From CAWDDA01 sp963813345 (GTDB lineage: Bacteria; Acidobacteriota; Blastocatellia; RBC074), in contig CAWEYR010000024.1 of NCBI GenBank assembly GCA_963813345.1, forward strand, positions 248,001 to 312,000: a stretch of 64,000 bases of DNA, given 5' to 3'. Positions 8,701 to 17,244 of the stretch are shown here, in pieces. A program made the translations under genes and the position numbers. Each line of letters starts with the position of its first letter. Within the stretch, counting starts at the first letter, position 1. The notes below the pieces were generated by a model that saw only the letters and a program-made list of their open reading frames with translations, was not told where the DNA came from and ran no database searches.

Positions 8701-9183
8701 TTACAAGCTTGACATGTCGCGGGCGAGATCTGCGATTTCGGCCCGGCTTGTCTTAACCAGGTCGTCAGTTGAAAGCAGCATCTGCAATCCGCGCTTTCCG
8801 GCACTGACACTGATAGTGGCTGACTGAAGCGAGCTGCGGTCAAGAAAAAGTTGAAACCGCTTCCTGGTACCAAGCGGCGAAACTCCACCACGAATGTAAC
8901 CGGTCAGTGATTGTATTTCCTTGACAGCCACCAACTCAACCTTTTTGTTCCCGCTGACGGCTGCAAGCTTCTTGAGATCGAGCTCAGCATTTGCAGGAAT
9001 GCAAGCCATGATCACGCCGCTCCGGTCGCCACGTGCCACGAGTGTCTTGAATACCGATTCCGGGGCCATTCCTATCTTGCGAGCTACGGAAACGGCATCG
9101 AGATCGTCCTCAGAGCATTCGTATTCTCGCAGCTCGTATTTGATTCCCTGCTGCTCGATCAACCTGACGGCGTTGGTCTTCAT
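8701..9183 (-). CDS. ybaK: YbaK/EbsC-family Cys-tRNA(Pro)/aminoacyl-tRNA deacylase
   Basis: Trans-editing deacylase of the YbaK/EbsC family, which hydrolyses mischarged Cys-tRNA(Pro) in studied members. At 160 residues it is normal length. Family blocks are VFKTLVARGD, VIMACIPANAELDLKKLA (with the conserved lysines) and YIRGGVSPLGTRKRFQLFLD. Its ATG overlaps the stop of the upstream glycosyltransferase by 4 bases (ATGA), so it is translationally coupled to the glycan operon although its role looks unrelated. Confidence 0.92.
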   Translation of the reverse strand: MKTNAVRLIEQQGIKYELREYECSEDDLDAVSVARKIGMAPESVFKTLVARGDRSGVIMACIPANAELDLKKLAAVSGNKKVELVAVKEIQSLTGYIRGGVSPLGTRKRFQLFLDRSSLQSATISVSAGKRGLQMLLSTDDLVKTSRAEIADLARDMSSL

Positions 9184-10388
9184 GCTCGTCGGACAAGCTT
9201 TCGGCGCAGCCGGTAATATTCGCTCACCAGTTTATACATCCGAGATCCGGAACCCGTGAGCTCGGCAACCGTCGCCTCGCTTTCAGCCAGTCGCGCCGAA
9301 AGTTGCTTTATCAGCGCTCGCCCTGTTTCACTCTTCGTCTCGTCCTTCGTCTCTTCTTTCTTCTCGTCCACGGCCACTCCTGTCGCCCTGGCTTCTTCAA
9401 ATCGTTTCAGCCGCGTCCCTACATAGTCGAGCCAGACAATATCTTCAAAGCGCAATTTGCCGCCGATCAGCTTTCTGAGCGCATCGCGCCTGAGAGAGCT
9501 TCTGATCTCTCGTTCTTTCATTCGAAGTCGTATCAGTTGCGCATTTGAACCGTCGGTCAGGGATATGTCATTCTGCGCGTCAGTGACAGCCTGATAAAAA
9601 TATCGATCGCGAAAATAGCTTTTACTGAGCTTATCACGTTCGATCAGATGAAAGAGCCGCGGAAGATGCGAATGTACGATTGTTCCACCGGATGCCTCGA
9701 TCCTGCGAAGCATTTCGTTCTCTTCGTTCCCAAGAAGCCTGGTGCCAGTATAGCCAAGACTGATATCGAAACCTCCGACATCGTCAAAAATGCCGCGGCG
9801 GAAAGACATATTGCACCCGATGATGTGAAACGCCGGGCTATGATATTCGCGCTCTTCATCCGGGCAAAGGGTTAGCCCCAAAAGACCAATCAAAGAGTCG
9901 GTCAGCCACCCGGGCCGCGGAACTACCCACTTGAGTTCCACCTTCCCTCCGATGCACGTAGCCTGGGGCCATCGCTTGTACGCTCTGGCATACTCAATCA
10001 CAAACTCTGGCAACACCTCGACGTCGTCATCGATGAATATGATGACGTCGCCTTTGGCTTCTTTAATGCCGCGATTGCGGGCATTCGAGATTCCTAGTGC
10101 CGGCTCCGAGACAACGGTGACGGGAAAACCGATCGATCTGGCAGCAACTTCGGCAACGCGCGATGTGTCGTCTTCAGAGGCGTTGTCTACTACAACAACA
10201 TCGACAGTACCCGGAGGGTCGACCTTCAAGCCTGCGATCGATTCCAGTGTTTGTCTCAAACGCCTCGATCGATTTCGCGTGCAGATCACAATTGAAAAAG
10301 TGCGTGGCGGCTCCTGGGACGCGCTGGCCTCTGGCCGGCGTCTCTCGAACACCAGTTTGCACCGGCATCTGACGAACGGCTCGTTCAT
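9180..10388 (-). CDS. Family 2 glycosyltransferase
   Basis: GT-A fold inverting glycosyltransferase for a surface glycan. Shown by TFSIVICTRNRSRRLRQTLE, VVVVDNASEDDT and the metal-binding FIDDDVEVLPEF (DDD), plus a lower conserved region NEENEMLRRIEASGG. The C-terminal 80 residues form a charged, coiled-coil-like tail (EKKEETKDETKSETG). I chose ATG 10388 over ATG 10451 because the longer form runs deeper into the GT4 gene. Even so, 215 bases overlap the GT4 frame, which hints at an indel near that gene's end. Confidence 0.88.
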   Translation of the reverse strand: MNEPFVRCRCKLVFERRRPEASASQEPPRTFSIVICTRNRSRRLRQTLESIAGLKVDPPGTVDVVVVDNASEDDTSRVAEVAARSIGFPVTVVSEPALGISNARNRGIKEAKGDVIIFIDDDVEVLPEFVIEYARAYKRWPQATCIGGKVELKWVVPRPGWLTDSLIGLLGLTLCPDEEREYHSPAFHIIGCNMSFRRGIFDDVGGFDISLGYTGTRLLGNEENEMLRRIEASGGTIVHSHLPRLFHLIERDKLSKSYFRDRYFYQAVTDAQNDISLTDGSNAQLIRLRMKEREIRSSLRRDALRKLIGGKLRFEDIVWLDYVGTRLKRFEEARATGVAVDEKKEETKDETKSETGRALIKQLSARLAESEATVAELTGSGSRMYKLVSEYYRLRRKLVRRA

Positions 10389-11457
10389 AACTTTGCCAGG
10401 TCTCCCTGGCAGTTCGTTCCCAGGTGAATTCGCGAGCTCTCTTCCGGCCACGCTCGATCAACCCACTTCTCACGTTCTGATCGTCTAATGCCGTTCGCAT
10501 CGCTTCACTCAGCGCAGCCAGGTTACGCGCATCGACAAGCAAAGCTGCATCACCTGCCGCTTCAGGGAGAGACGCGCTGTTTGAACACACGACGGGAATG
10601 TCACAGGCAAAGGCCTCGAGCACCGGCAATCCAAATCCTTCGTCGAGCGACGGAAAGACGTAGAGACACGCTCCGTTGTAGAGAGCAACGAGATGCTCGT
10701 CAGGTACGTCCTCGAGCTCGAGCACCTTCGAGCCAAGTTTGCGAACCAATAGATCGACTTCGGGCTGCGCTCGTTGAAAGATCTTTGGACCGGCTAACAC
10801 GAGCTTGAGCTCCGGGCGTTCTACGGCAATCTGTTCGAATGCTCGAAGCAGGGAAATTCGATTCTTGTGCGGGTAATCCGTACCTACCGACAATATGTAT
10901 CCACGTTTCAGGTTGTACGCTGCAAGCACCTGGTCAATCGCCGCACTATCAGCTAACACACGAAACTGGTCATTGACCCCGAGGTAGGTGATATCGATCT
11001 TTGACTCATCTACCTCCAAAGAACTCAATATCTCTCGCTTCGTTGACTGAGAGATTGTAATAATGCGATCCGCAGCCACGGCAGCGAACTCAAGCGTCTG
11101 CCGGTAGGAGCGGAAACTCTCCTTGTCATCCCAGTAGTCCTCGTGCCGATAAGCAATCAAATCGTGTATCGACAAGACAGAGGCTGGCGCTGCGGCAAGC
11201 TCGACTACCGAGGCAAAATCAGAAGGTTGAAATGGGCGATGATAAATGTCGTAGGAAAGGACGGCCGGTTTCGTCGCGTCTTCGACTCTGTGTCCAACGC
11301 CGGATAACTCGATGGCCACCGGGCTCTTCAGGTAAACATCGACAACGTTTTTTCCTCGCACTCTCTCGCGTGCAAATTGCGCGAGCAGCTCGCGGATATA
11401 ACGTTCGACTCCGGTGACGCGACTACTCAGAACTCGCCCGTCAACGAGTATTTTCAT
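10174..11457 (-). CDS. Family 4 glycosyltransferase (GT-B)
   Basis: Retaining sugar transferase of the GT4 family, close to mannosyltransferases. N-terminal block MKILVDGRVLSSRVTGVERY; donor-site blocks YILSVGTDYPHKNRISLLRA, YVFPSLDEGFGLPVLEAFAC and NSASLPEAAGDAALLV with the EX7E-type glutamates. The last about 70 codons (after FTWERTARETWQSYERAVRQ) overlap the GT2 gene and look unlike a GT4 tail, so the natural stop is probably near 10390 and lost to a frame error. Its ATG overlaps the methyltransferase stop by 4 bases. Confidence 0.88.
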   Translation of the reverse strand: MKILVDGRVLSSRVTGVERYIRELLAQFARERVRGKNVVDVYLKSPVAIELSGVGHRVEDATKPAVLSYDIYHRPFQPSDFASVVELAAAPASVLSIHDLIAYRHEDYWDDKESFRSYRQTLEFAAVAADRIITISQSTKREILSSLEVDESKIDITYLGVNDQFRVLADSAAIDQVLAAYNLKRGYILSVGTDYPHKNRISLLRAFEQIAVERPELKLVLAGPKIFQRAQPEVDLLVRKLGSKVLELEDVPDEHLVALYNGACLYVFPSLDEGFGLPVLEAFACDIPVVCSNSASLPEAAGDAALLVDARNLAALSEAMRTALDDQNVRSGLIERGRKRAREFTWERTARETWQSYERAVRQMPVQTGVRETPARGQRVPGAATHFFNCDLHAKSIEAFETNTGIDRRLEGRPSGYCRCCCSRQRL

Positions 11458-12203
11458 TTAGCAGGTTTATGGGCTTCGAGCACCATGGTTTCAAACCGAT
11501 TGTTCGATTCGCCGATCTTGCGCCAGTGCCGTTCGAGGTTCTCGAGCTGCGGGTCTCGACTCTTTCCCACCTCGCATCGTGTCATATTTGCGAAACCCGC
11601 CTGCGAAAGCACCTTCGTCAGAGTCTCTTCATCGTAGAGAAACTGGTGACCCCAGCCTCTGAACATCTGGTTCACCACTATCGATGGCGATACGAGTCCG
11701 CTATCAGGATGATATTCGCGGACTGCCCAGTCAATGTAGGCTTTTTGGGTATCTGTCGAGCCATCAAGACAAAGAGCCGCGAAAACCTTCAGGTCCGGAG
11801 TCGCGATTCGCACAACACCTCCCGGCTTAAGCACTCGATAGATTTCCGATACCATCTTTCTCCCATCCGAAAGCGACACGTGTTCGATCATGTGTTCCGA
11901 GTAGACATAATCGAAAACGGCATCTGCAAATGGGAATTCCTGAGTTGCATCCAGCCGCACAGCCTCGTCCGACTGTGGGGCCAGGTCCGTCGATAGCCAC
12001 CCATCAATTGAGTTATCACCCGCGCCGATCTGAAGCTTTCGCAAAGTGTGCTCTCTAAGATAGTCATCAATGACTATTTTGTCTGCCCGCGCGACCGCTT
12101 CCAGGTGATCACTTTCCCATAGCTGAACGCGCGCTTCCCGGAAAGCGCTGCGGAAGAGTGTAGCGAATCTCTGGATGCGGGTTGTCAGAGAGTGTGCTGA
12201 CAT
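11454..12203 (-). CDS. SAM-dependent methyltransferase (class I, type 11-like)
   Basis: Methyltransferase with the AdoMet-binding fold: motif I LRKLQIGAGDNSIDGWLSTD, acidic residue in RLDATQEFPFADAVFDYVYS, and SEHMIEHVSLSDGRKMVSEI followed by RVLKPGGVVRIATPDLK. It resembles methyltransferases found in O-antigen and glycan clusters and heads a chain MT-GT4-GT2-ybaK joined by ATGA overlaps. The frame is open to 12266, but the first 21 codons fall in a palindromic repeat; ATG 12203 (MSAHSLTTRIQRFATLFRSA) is the likely start. Confidence 0.85.
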   Translation of the reverse strand: MSAHSLTTRIQRFATLFRSAFREARVQLWESDHLEAVARADKIVIDDYLREHTLRKLQIGAGDNSIDGWLSTDLAPQSDEAVRLDATQEFPFADAVFDYVYSEHMIEHVSLSDGRKMVSEIYRVLKPGGVVRIATPDLKVFAALCLDGSTDTQKAYIDWAVREYHPDSGLVSPSIVVNQMFRGWGHQFLYDEETLTKVLSQAGFANMTRCEVGKSRDPQLENLERHWRKIGESNNRFETMVLEAHKPAK

Positions 12204-12221
12204 GTGCTCGGCTTCCAACGC

Positions 12222-12277
12222 CAAGCTGAAGCTTGAACTCACACCTAACTGCGAGTTTGAGTTCAAGCTTTAGCTTG
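12222..12277. repeat. Palindromic family A element
   Basis: Arms at 12222-12244 and 12255-12277 (23 nt, two mismatches) around CAAGCTGAAGCTTG and CAAGCTTTAGCTTG. The mismatch in the core falls in the 2-nt hairpin loop, so each arm keeps its own six-base CAAGCT/AGCTTG stem. It lies between leuD and the glycan operon, both transcribed leftward. Confidence 0.85.
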
Positions 12278-12303
12278 TGGTTGATCGACCCTTCGATTCG
12301 AGC

Positions 12304-12918
12304 TCATACTGCATTCTGGCGGGGACGACCGAGCGCGAATCTTTCCTCGTAGCTGCTTATGCTTTCTTCATTCTGGAGCGTGAGGCCAATATCATCGAGC
12401 CCCTCGAGGAGACACGTGCGTCGAAACGGATCGATTTCAAAGCGAATCTCGAGCCCGTCATCGGATGTAATCACCTGGTCACCCAGGTCCACGGCTAACC
12501 GGTATCCTTCAATTTCGCGTGCCCGCTCAAAAATATCCTCGACCTGCTCCTCGGAAAGCACAATCGGCAACAAGCCGTTCTTGAAACAGTTATTGTAAAA
12601 GATATCCGCGAACGATGGAGCAATGACGACATTGAATCCATAGTCCGAAAGAGCCCACGGCGCGTGCTCGCGCGATGAACCACACCCAAAGTTTGCTCTG
12701 GCCAGCAGAATCGAGGCGCCTTTGAACCGCGGCTGATTCAATTCGAACTTCTCGTTCAAGGATCCATCCTGCTTAAAGCGCCAGTCGAAAAAGAGCGCAT
12801 CCTCGAATCCGGTGCGCTCGATTCGCTTGAGAAACTGTTTCGGTATTATCTGATCGGTATCGACATTGACGCGATCGAGCAGAGCGACGACACCTTCATG
12901 TCTGGTAAAGCTTTTCAT
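12304..12918 (-). CDS. leuD: 3-isopropylmalate dehydratase small subunit
   Basis: Swivelling-domain subunit of isopropylmalate isomerase (leucine biosynthesis); it pairs with LeuC to convert 2- to 3-isopropylmalate. Typical motifs are RVNVDTDQIIPKQFLKRIER, LARANFGCGSSREHAPWAL, FADIFYNNCFKNGLLPI and the closing RRTCLLEGLDDIGLTL. 204 residues is the normal length. The ATG overlaps the end of leuC by 4 bases (ATGA), so the two subunits are coupled. The reading frame is intact, unlike leuC. Confidence 0.96.
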   Translation of the reverse strand: MKSFTRHEGVVALLDRVNVDTDQIIPKQFLKRIERTGFEDALFFDWRFKQDGSLNEKFELNQPRFKGASILLARANFGCGSSREHAPWALSDYGFNVVIAPSFADIFYNNCFKNGLLPIVLSEEQVEDIFERAREIEGYRLAVDLGDQVITSDDGLEIRFEIDPFRRTCLLEGLDDIGLTLQNEESISSYEERFALGRPRQNAV

Positions 12919-13163
12919 CGCGATTCATCCCACGTTCTGACGTCGACGAAATGGCCTGCGATTGCCGCAGCAGCAGCCATGGCTGGACTGACCAGGTGCG
13001 TCCTCCCACCTGAGCCCTGGCGCCCCTCGAAGTTTCTGTTAGAGGTCGATGCGCAGCGCTCGCCCGGCTTGAGTATGTCGGGGTTCATTCCGAGAGCACA
13101 TGCTGCACCCCGATTCCCGCCACTCGAAGCCGGCCGCCGTGAAAATGCGGTCGAGTCCTTCAC
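12915..13163 (-). CDS. leuC: LeuC, C-terminal part
   Basis: Final piece of the large subunit of isopropylmalate dehydratase. Real homology starts at about 13100 with LGMNPDILKPGERCASTSNR and continues NFEGRQGSGGRTHLVSPAMA to the stop, all strongly conserved in LeuC. It follows the middle piece after a frame change directly behind the GCSMC iron-sulfur ligand motif. The stop overlaps the leuD start. Confidence 0.8.
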   Translation of the reverse strand: MKDSTAFSRRPASSGGNRGAACALGMNPDILKPGERCASTSNRNFEGRQGSGGRTHLVSPAMAAAAAIAGHFVDVRTWDESR

Positions 13164-13431
13164 GCTCTGCCTCAGCCTTCACCTTCTGAGATCCCGGAAC
13201 TACCAGGGCGCTTACTCCGGCTCGGACATGCCGGCCCTCGACGATCTTCGAAGCCTCGCGAAGATCCTCGATCCGCGAATTTGTGCAGGAACCAATGAAC
13301 ACCTTGTCGATACCCAGGATCCTCGATCCGCGTTCCTGGCTCGAGACCCATGTATTCGATCGCCCTCCGCGCAGCTTTCCGATCGTTTTCTTTCTCGAGC
13401 GTGTCAGGATCAACGATTGAATCGGTAACAT
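13039..13431 (-). CDS. leuC: LeuC, middle part
   Basis: Piece of LeuC carrying two of the conserved Fe-S cluster regions: VFIGSCTNSRIEDLREASKI and, near the end, FEWRESGCSMC. Homology runs from about 13323 (RILGIDKVF) to about 13101. The first about 36 codons of this frame are out-of-frame with the gene and should be ignored. The two frame changes that bound it are single-base events in sequence that is otherwise fully conserved. Confidence 0.8.
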   Translation of the reverse strand: MLPIQSLILTRSRKKTIGKLRGGRSNTWVSSQERGSRILGIDKVFIGSCTNSRIEDLREASKIVEGRHVRAGVSALVVPGSQKVKAEAEREGLDRIFTAAGFEWRESGCSMCSRNEPRHTQAGRALRIDL

Positions 13432-14329
13432 CCAAAACCATTCCGGGATTCGTTCCCCAACTCACCTGAGGCGCAAGAGAACTCACGTCAATGGTAATCT
13501 CTCGATCGAATTTCGAATCAGAATCTGAAGGCAGAGTCTTCCAGTACTGAACTCGATCCTCAAAGTCCTTTCCTTTCGGCAGCGCTTCGCGTCCTTCAAG
13601 ATACGCATATGTCTTCTCATCCGGCGCAATCATTCCTGCGCGCGCGCCGGCTTCGATCGACATATTGCAGACCGTCATCCTTTCTTCCATCGAAAGATCG
13701 CGAATGGCTTCGCCCGAATACTCGATAACATAGCCGGTAGCGCCATCTGTTCCGATCTTCCTGATGATGTATAAAATCAGATCCTTTGCTGTTACGCGCG
13801 GCGGCAAACTGCCTTCGATGTTGATTCGAAATGTTCGAGGGCGGCTCTGTGGCAGGCATTGAGTCGCCAGCACGTGTTCCACTTCGCTCGTACCAATGCC
13901 GAAGGCGAGGGCGCCAAATGCTCCATGCGTAGAGGTATGGCTGTCGCCACAAACAATGGTCATTCCTGGTTGCGTCAACCCGAGCTCCGGTCCGATGACG
14001 TGCACAATACCCTGATTGGGACTGTCAAGTCCGTAAAGGCCTATTCCAAATTCACGGCAGTTGGTTTCAAGGGTATTTATCTGTTTGAGCGAGATCGGGT
14101 CCGTAATCGGTAACGATCGGCTCCAGGTGGGAACATTGTGATCCATCGTAGCCACGGTAAGTTCCGGGCAGCGAACGCGGCGCCCTGCCAGTCGCATTCC
14201 TTCAAATGCCTGCGGGCTCGTGACTTCGTGAATCAAGTGCAGATCGATGTAAATGAGCGACGGTTTTCCTGTCTCTTCATGTACAACGTGATTGTTCCAT
14301 ATCTTCTCGAAAAGAGTTTGCGCGGCCAT
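13172..14329 (-). CDS. leuC: 3-isopropylmalate dehydratase large subunit (LeuC), N-terminal part
   Basis: Large, [4Fe-4S]-cluster subunit of isopropylmalate isomerase. Start MAAQTLFEKIWNNHVVHEET with SLIYIDLHLIHEVTSPQAFE, then MDHNVPTW and the substrate block CGDSHTSTHGAFGALAFGIG. It is homologous until about 13323 (GLEPGTRI); the remaining codons to 13172 are an out-of-frame tail. Joined with the two downstream pieces the protein would be about 470 residues, the standard LeuC length, with all three cluster cysteines present. I read this as an intact gene with sequence errors. Confidence 0.88.
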   Translation of the reverse strand: MAAQTLFEKIWNNHVVHEETGKPSLIYIDLHLIHEVTSPQAFEGMRLAGRRVRCPELTVATMDHNVPTWSRSLPITDPISLKQINTLETNCREFGIGLYGLDSPNQGIVHVIGPELGLTQPGMTIVCGDSHTSTHGAFGALAFGIGTSEVEHVLATQCLPQSRPRTFRINIEGSLPPRVTAKDLILYIIRKIGTDGATGYVIEYSGEAIRDLSMEERMTVCNMSIEAGARAGMIAPDEKTYAYLEGREALPKGKDFEDRVQYWKTLPSDSDSKFDREITIDVSSLAPQVSWGTNPGMVLDVTDSIVDPDTLEKENDRKAARRAIEYMGLEPGTRIEDPGYRQGVHWFLHKFADRGSSRGFEDRRGPACPSRSKRPGSSGISEGEG

Positions 14330-14444
14330 AAAAGTACTTTAGCGCTCGCTCTTGCGGGTGGGCAATCTGAGAGCGCGCTGAGGGAATAAACGTGAGTTAT
14401 CGATCGATAATCCCAGTGAGCGCGCTGAAGCAGCGCCCATGGCT

Positions 14445-14523
14445 GCGGCAGCCTGGCGCCGCTTCAGCGTCCCGATGGATCGTTCACGGAGCTAAAGCCT
14501 GGCGCTCAAGCTCGCCGCACTCC
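14445..14523. repeat. Decayed family B palindrome
   Basis: Left part 14445-14481 contains TGGCGCCGCTTCAGCGTCCC and right part 14488-14523 contains GAGCTAAAGC and GCCGCACTCC, recognisable as a mutated version of the elements at 24712 and 52946 (GGCGCCGCTTTAGTCTCCC type). Arms no longer pair well. It fills most of the gap between leuC and the oxidoreductase stop at 14527; nothing else is seen there. Confidence 0.55.
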
Positions 14524-14526
14524 AGC

Positions 14527-15756
14527 TTAGACGTAATCCTTCTCGGTCGCAGGATCGAACGTTACGCGCTGTCCTTTAACATACGCGATCTTTCCGAGAT
14601 GAGATGCAAGCGCCGACCGGTGTGCGCTCACGACGTCTGAGGTTGGAGTCTTGCGGCTCTTTACACACGATAAAAAGTTCTTCACATGGGCTTCCGTCAG
14701 ATCGCCGGTCGCTCGCTTCGTTACTGGCTCCGGAACTGGACCGCGCCTCTCCTGTTTCTCCTGGAACGTGTAGCTGCCTCGATCGATCATCAGACGCCCG
14801 CCAGTACCCATAAACTCGATCGCTGCACCGCGGGCTCCAGGCACCAGCGTTGCATCGAAAGTCGCGACCCATCCTTTCGGGTAGTTCATCTGTAGAGTAA
14901 TCGTGTCCGGAGCTGTTCTTCCATCTTTGTACTCGAGCACCCCGCCAGCAGCCATCGCCACCAATGGAAGATCATCACCCATATACCAGTGAACAACATC
15001 GATCCAGTGAGTATACAAATCCGTGATCTGGCCGCCCCCGAAATCAAGATAAGCCCTCCAGTTGTAGAACTGATGAGCGTTGAAGTCGCGGTATGGTACC
15101 GGCCCGAGAAACTTTTTCCAGTCCAGACCGGCCGGCTTCTCCGTAAAATTCGGCTTCCTGAGATGGAACGAATTGCCGTGCCACCAGGTTCTTACAAGAG
15201 CCACCTTTCCGATCTTGCCTGAATCAAAGTATTCGCGTTTGGCCTCCGCATAGTGCTCACCGCTCCTCTGCTGAGTGCCGACCTGCATTACGCGATTCGT
15301 ACGCTTTACCGCTTTGATTATCTGATGCCCTTCGTCGATCGTGAACGTGAGAGGCTTTTCGACGTACACGTCCTTCCCGGCGTTGCAGGCATCGATTGCC
15401 ATCTTCGCATGCCACGGATCCGGCGTAGCAATCAGCACCGCGTCGATCTCTTTCGATGCAAGCAGTTCCTGATAGTCAGCAAATATCTTCGCTTTCCCCT
15501 GGGTCTTCTCTCGCGCACCGTTCACATGCTGGTCGTAGGCATCGCACAGGCCTACGATCTCGGCATCAGGCTGTGCAATAAAGAAGTTCATTACATCCTG
15601 ACCGCGAGTCCCGGTGCCAATCACACCCATTCGCACGCGTTCGTTGGCGCCGTGAACCTGATTCCAATTGGCCGCTGAGAGTGTCAAACCCGCTCCAACA
15701 ACGCCGCGCGTCGTCTCCGTCAGAAACTTTCTTCGAGGATTTTTGTGCTGTGACAT
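14527..15756 (-). CDS. Gfo/Idh/MocA-family oxidoreductase with Tat signal
   Basis: NAD(P)-dependent sugar or polyol oxidoreductase of the Gfo/Idh/MocA family, exported by the Tat pathway: NPRRKFLTETTRGVVGAGLT is a twin-arginine-like signal, typical of the periplasmic members that carry a bound cofactor. Rossmann motif VRMGVIGTGTRGQDVMNFF, then YVEKPLTFTIDEGHQIIKAV with the catalytic-region EKP, and GGGQITDLYTHWIDVVHWYM. It opens a cluster with DUF1501 and DUF1549/DUF1553 proteins, suggesting periplasmic sugar oxidation. Substrate unknown. Confidence 0.9.
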   Translation of the reverse strand: MSQHKNPRRKFLTETTRGVVGAGLTLSAANWNQVHGANERVRMGVIGTGTRGQDVMNFFIAQPDAEIVGLCDAYDQHVNGAREKTQGKAKIFADYQELLASKEIDAVLIATPDPWHAKMAIDACNAGKDVYVEKPLTFTIDEGHQIIKAVKRTNRVMQVGTQQRSGEHYAEAKREYFDSGKIGKVALVRTWWHGNSFHLRKPNFTEKPAGLDWKKFLGPVPYRDFNAHQFYNWRAYLDFGGGQITDLYTHWIDVVHWYMGDDLPLVAMAAGGVLEYKDGRTAPDTITLQMNYPKGWVATFDATLVPGARGAAIEFMGTGGRLMIDRGSYTFQEKQERRGPVPEPVTKRATGDLTEAHVKNFLSCVKSRKTPTSDVVSAHRSALASHLGKIAYVKGQRVTFDPATEKDYV

Positions 15757-16536
15757 TGAGTACCTTTCTGATTAGTCGCCGCGTAGCGGCGCGAAGCCTC
15801 TTTACTTCAGGCAATGATCTTGTTCACGACGGTGCCCGCAACATCCGTCAATCGGAATTCGCGACCCTGAAAGCGATACGTCAGTTTCGTGTGATCGACG
15901 CCCATAAGATGCAAAACAGTTGCATGCAGATCGTGGACGTCGACCGCATCTACAACTGCATTGTAGCCAAGCTCGTCCGTCTCACCCACGGTTACACCAG
16001 ATTTGATTCCGCCTCCAGCAAGCCACATCGAAAATGCCCGTGGATGATGGTCGCGTCCGAGCAGCTTTGAGCCTCCGCGTGATTCGTTCATCGGAGTTCG
16101 ACCGAACTCTCCTCCCCAGACTACGATTGTTGAGTCAAGAAGGCCACGGTTCTTCAGGTCTGTCAGCAATGCGCCAATTGGCCTGTCAATTTCGCGGCAC
16201 ATTCGCGGAAGCTTCGCCACGATGTCTGTCCCTACCGAATTTCCATGCATATCCCAGCCCCAATGGTAAAGCTGGATGCAGCGAACCCCACGCTCAACAA
16301 GCCTGCGGGCGAGCAGGCAGTTGTTGGCAAACGACGCTTCTCCAGGTTGCGTACCGTAAAGCTGGTGGACCTGCGCTGGCTCACGAGCGATATCGGTGAG
16401 CTCAGGAACGCTGGTCTGCATGCGATATGCCAGCTCGTATGCAGAAATCCGTGTGCGGATCTCAGGGTCGCCCGACTCAGAAAAGTGCAACTCGTTCAGG
16501 TCTCGTAATGTGTCGAGCGATTCTCGTCTCGCCTCG

Positions 16537-17232
<696 letters not shown>

Positions 17233-17244
17233 TTCGAAGAGACG

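Noticed and set aside
8260..9183. EVE-domain gene as part of a defence island
   Set aside because: No restriction, methylation or toxin gene is adjacent; the neighbours are an M20 peptidase, ybaK and glycan genes.
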